NCBI GenBank assembly: GCA_035529435.1
Contig: DATKWS010000062.1
Coordinates: forward strand, 1 to 6,813
Source: DATKWS01 sp035529435
GTDB lineage: Bacteria; Krumholzibacteriota; Krumholzibacteriia; Krumholzibacteriales; Krumholzibacteriaceae
Direction of reading: 5' to 3'
Length of the DNA: 6,813 nt
In this document: piece by piece, positions 6,609-6,813 of the stretch
Layout of the letters: each line of letters starts with the position of its first letter
How positions within the stretch are numbered: position 1 is the stretch's first letter
The notes under the pieces: model-generated
Databases searched by the model: none
What the model was told of the DNA's origin: nothing
What the model saw: the letters and a program-made list of their open reading frames with translations, nothing else
Position numbers and translations under genes: made by a program

Positions 6609-6813
6609 ACGCGCAGGTCGTGCCGGAGGGGGACGCGCGGACGTACGAGCTGGCGGGCCCCTACACATCGGGCGATGAATGCCTGCCGGCGCGCGTGACG
6701 GTGGGGAATTTCCTGAAGGCGATGGAGATCCCCGGCTTCGATCCGGCAAAGACGGCCTTCTTCATGCCGACGGCCGGCGGTCCCTGCCGCTTCGGCCAGT
6801 ACGCCCCGTTCCT
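6500..6813 (+). CDS. COG3581-type activase-associated protein (HgdB-related), N-terminal part
   Basis: A second open frame begins at ATG 6500 and runs off the right edge after 104 complete codons. Its start resembles the COG3581 predicted nucleotide-binding proteins that accompany, or are fused behind, DUF2229-containing activases. Visible family-like stretches are LYIPRMSYGGARAFASAFR (14-32), the cysteine motif YTSGDEC (C61) and the segment FFMPTAGGPCRFGQYAPF (87-104, with C96). The two cysteines could be metal or cluster ligands, by analogy with the cysteine-rich 2-hydroxyacyl-CoA dehydratase relatives; this is inference. The start is firm: AAAGGAG sits seven bases upstream and the frame is blocked by TAA at 6485-6487, so it cannot be an in-frame continuation of a fused protein as the sequence stands. 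It overlaps the end of the activase gene by 109 bases in another frame, which suggests translational coupling and joint function. It is much too short to judge catalytic ability. Confidence 0.85.
   Translation, partial: MVEATAGTLQGRNLYIPRMSYGGARAFASAFRYLGVNAQVVPEGDARTYELAGPYTSGDECLPARVTVGNFLKAMEIPGFDPAKTAFFMPTAGGPCRFGQYAPF

Noticed and set aside
1..6813. CRISPR array, tRNA or rRNA genes, insertion sequences, attachment sites
   Set aside because: No regularly spaced repeats, tRNA-like cloverleaf, rRNA sequence, transposase or terminal inverted repeats were seen.

Overview
The window is GC-rich bacterial DNA with tightly packed genes and good Shine-Dalgarno (SD) sites. The signalling genes (5TMR-LYT histidine kinase and LytTR response regulator) indicate a bacterium. 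The oxygen-sensitive BadF/HgdC-type activase points to an anaerobic lifestyle. The sequence does not let me name a phylum.

Layout: (1) positions 1-755, minus strand, hold an MtfA-type zinc metallopeptidase (M90) that is almost complete, with only its last residues off the left edge. (2) 756-1097 is a divergent intergenic region. It holds a candidate promoter (826-854) that leads within about 20 bases into a probable intrinsic terminator (881-924), and then a second candidate promoter (991-1020) suited to the kinase gene. (3) 1098-2408 and 2448-3215, plus strand, form a two-gene operon: a LytS-like membrane sensor kinase without a GAF domain and a REC-LytTR response regulator. (4) 3216-3419 is an AT-richer gap with a GC-rich stem-loop and a weak promoter candidate. 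(5) 3420-6608 encodes a very large activase-type protein: two tandem BcrAD/BadFG/HgdC ATPase domains, a four-cysteine linker and a DUF2229 (COG3580-type) region. (6) 6500-6813 starts the partner COG3581-type protein, which runs off the right edge and overlaps the activase gene by 109 bases.

How they may work together: the kinase probably senses a membrane or envelope signal and phosphorylates the LytTR regulator, which binds DNA. Whether its targets include the downstream activase pair is inference only. A shared 10-mer in both gaps around the regulator gene resembles the LytTR half-site consensus, but the paired direct-repeat arrangement typical of this family is not clear. The two activase-related proteins are probably translationally coupled and act together. 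By analogy with HgdC and BadF/G they would use ATP to drive low-potential electron transfer through an iron-sulfur cluster. The substrate protein is not encoded here and is unknown. The oddest feature is the overlap: the last 40 residues of the activase look like an accidental reading of the next gene's start, with a stop codon in the neighbouring frame exactly where the family-like sequence ends.
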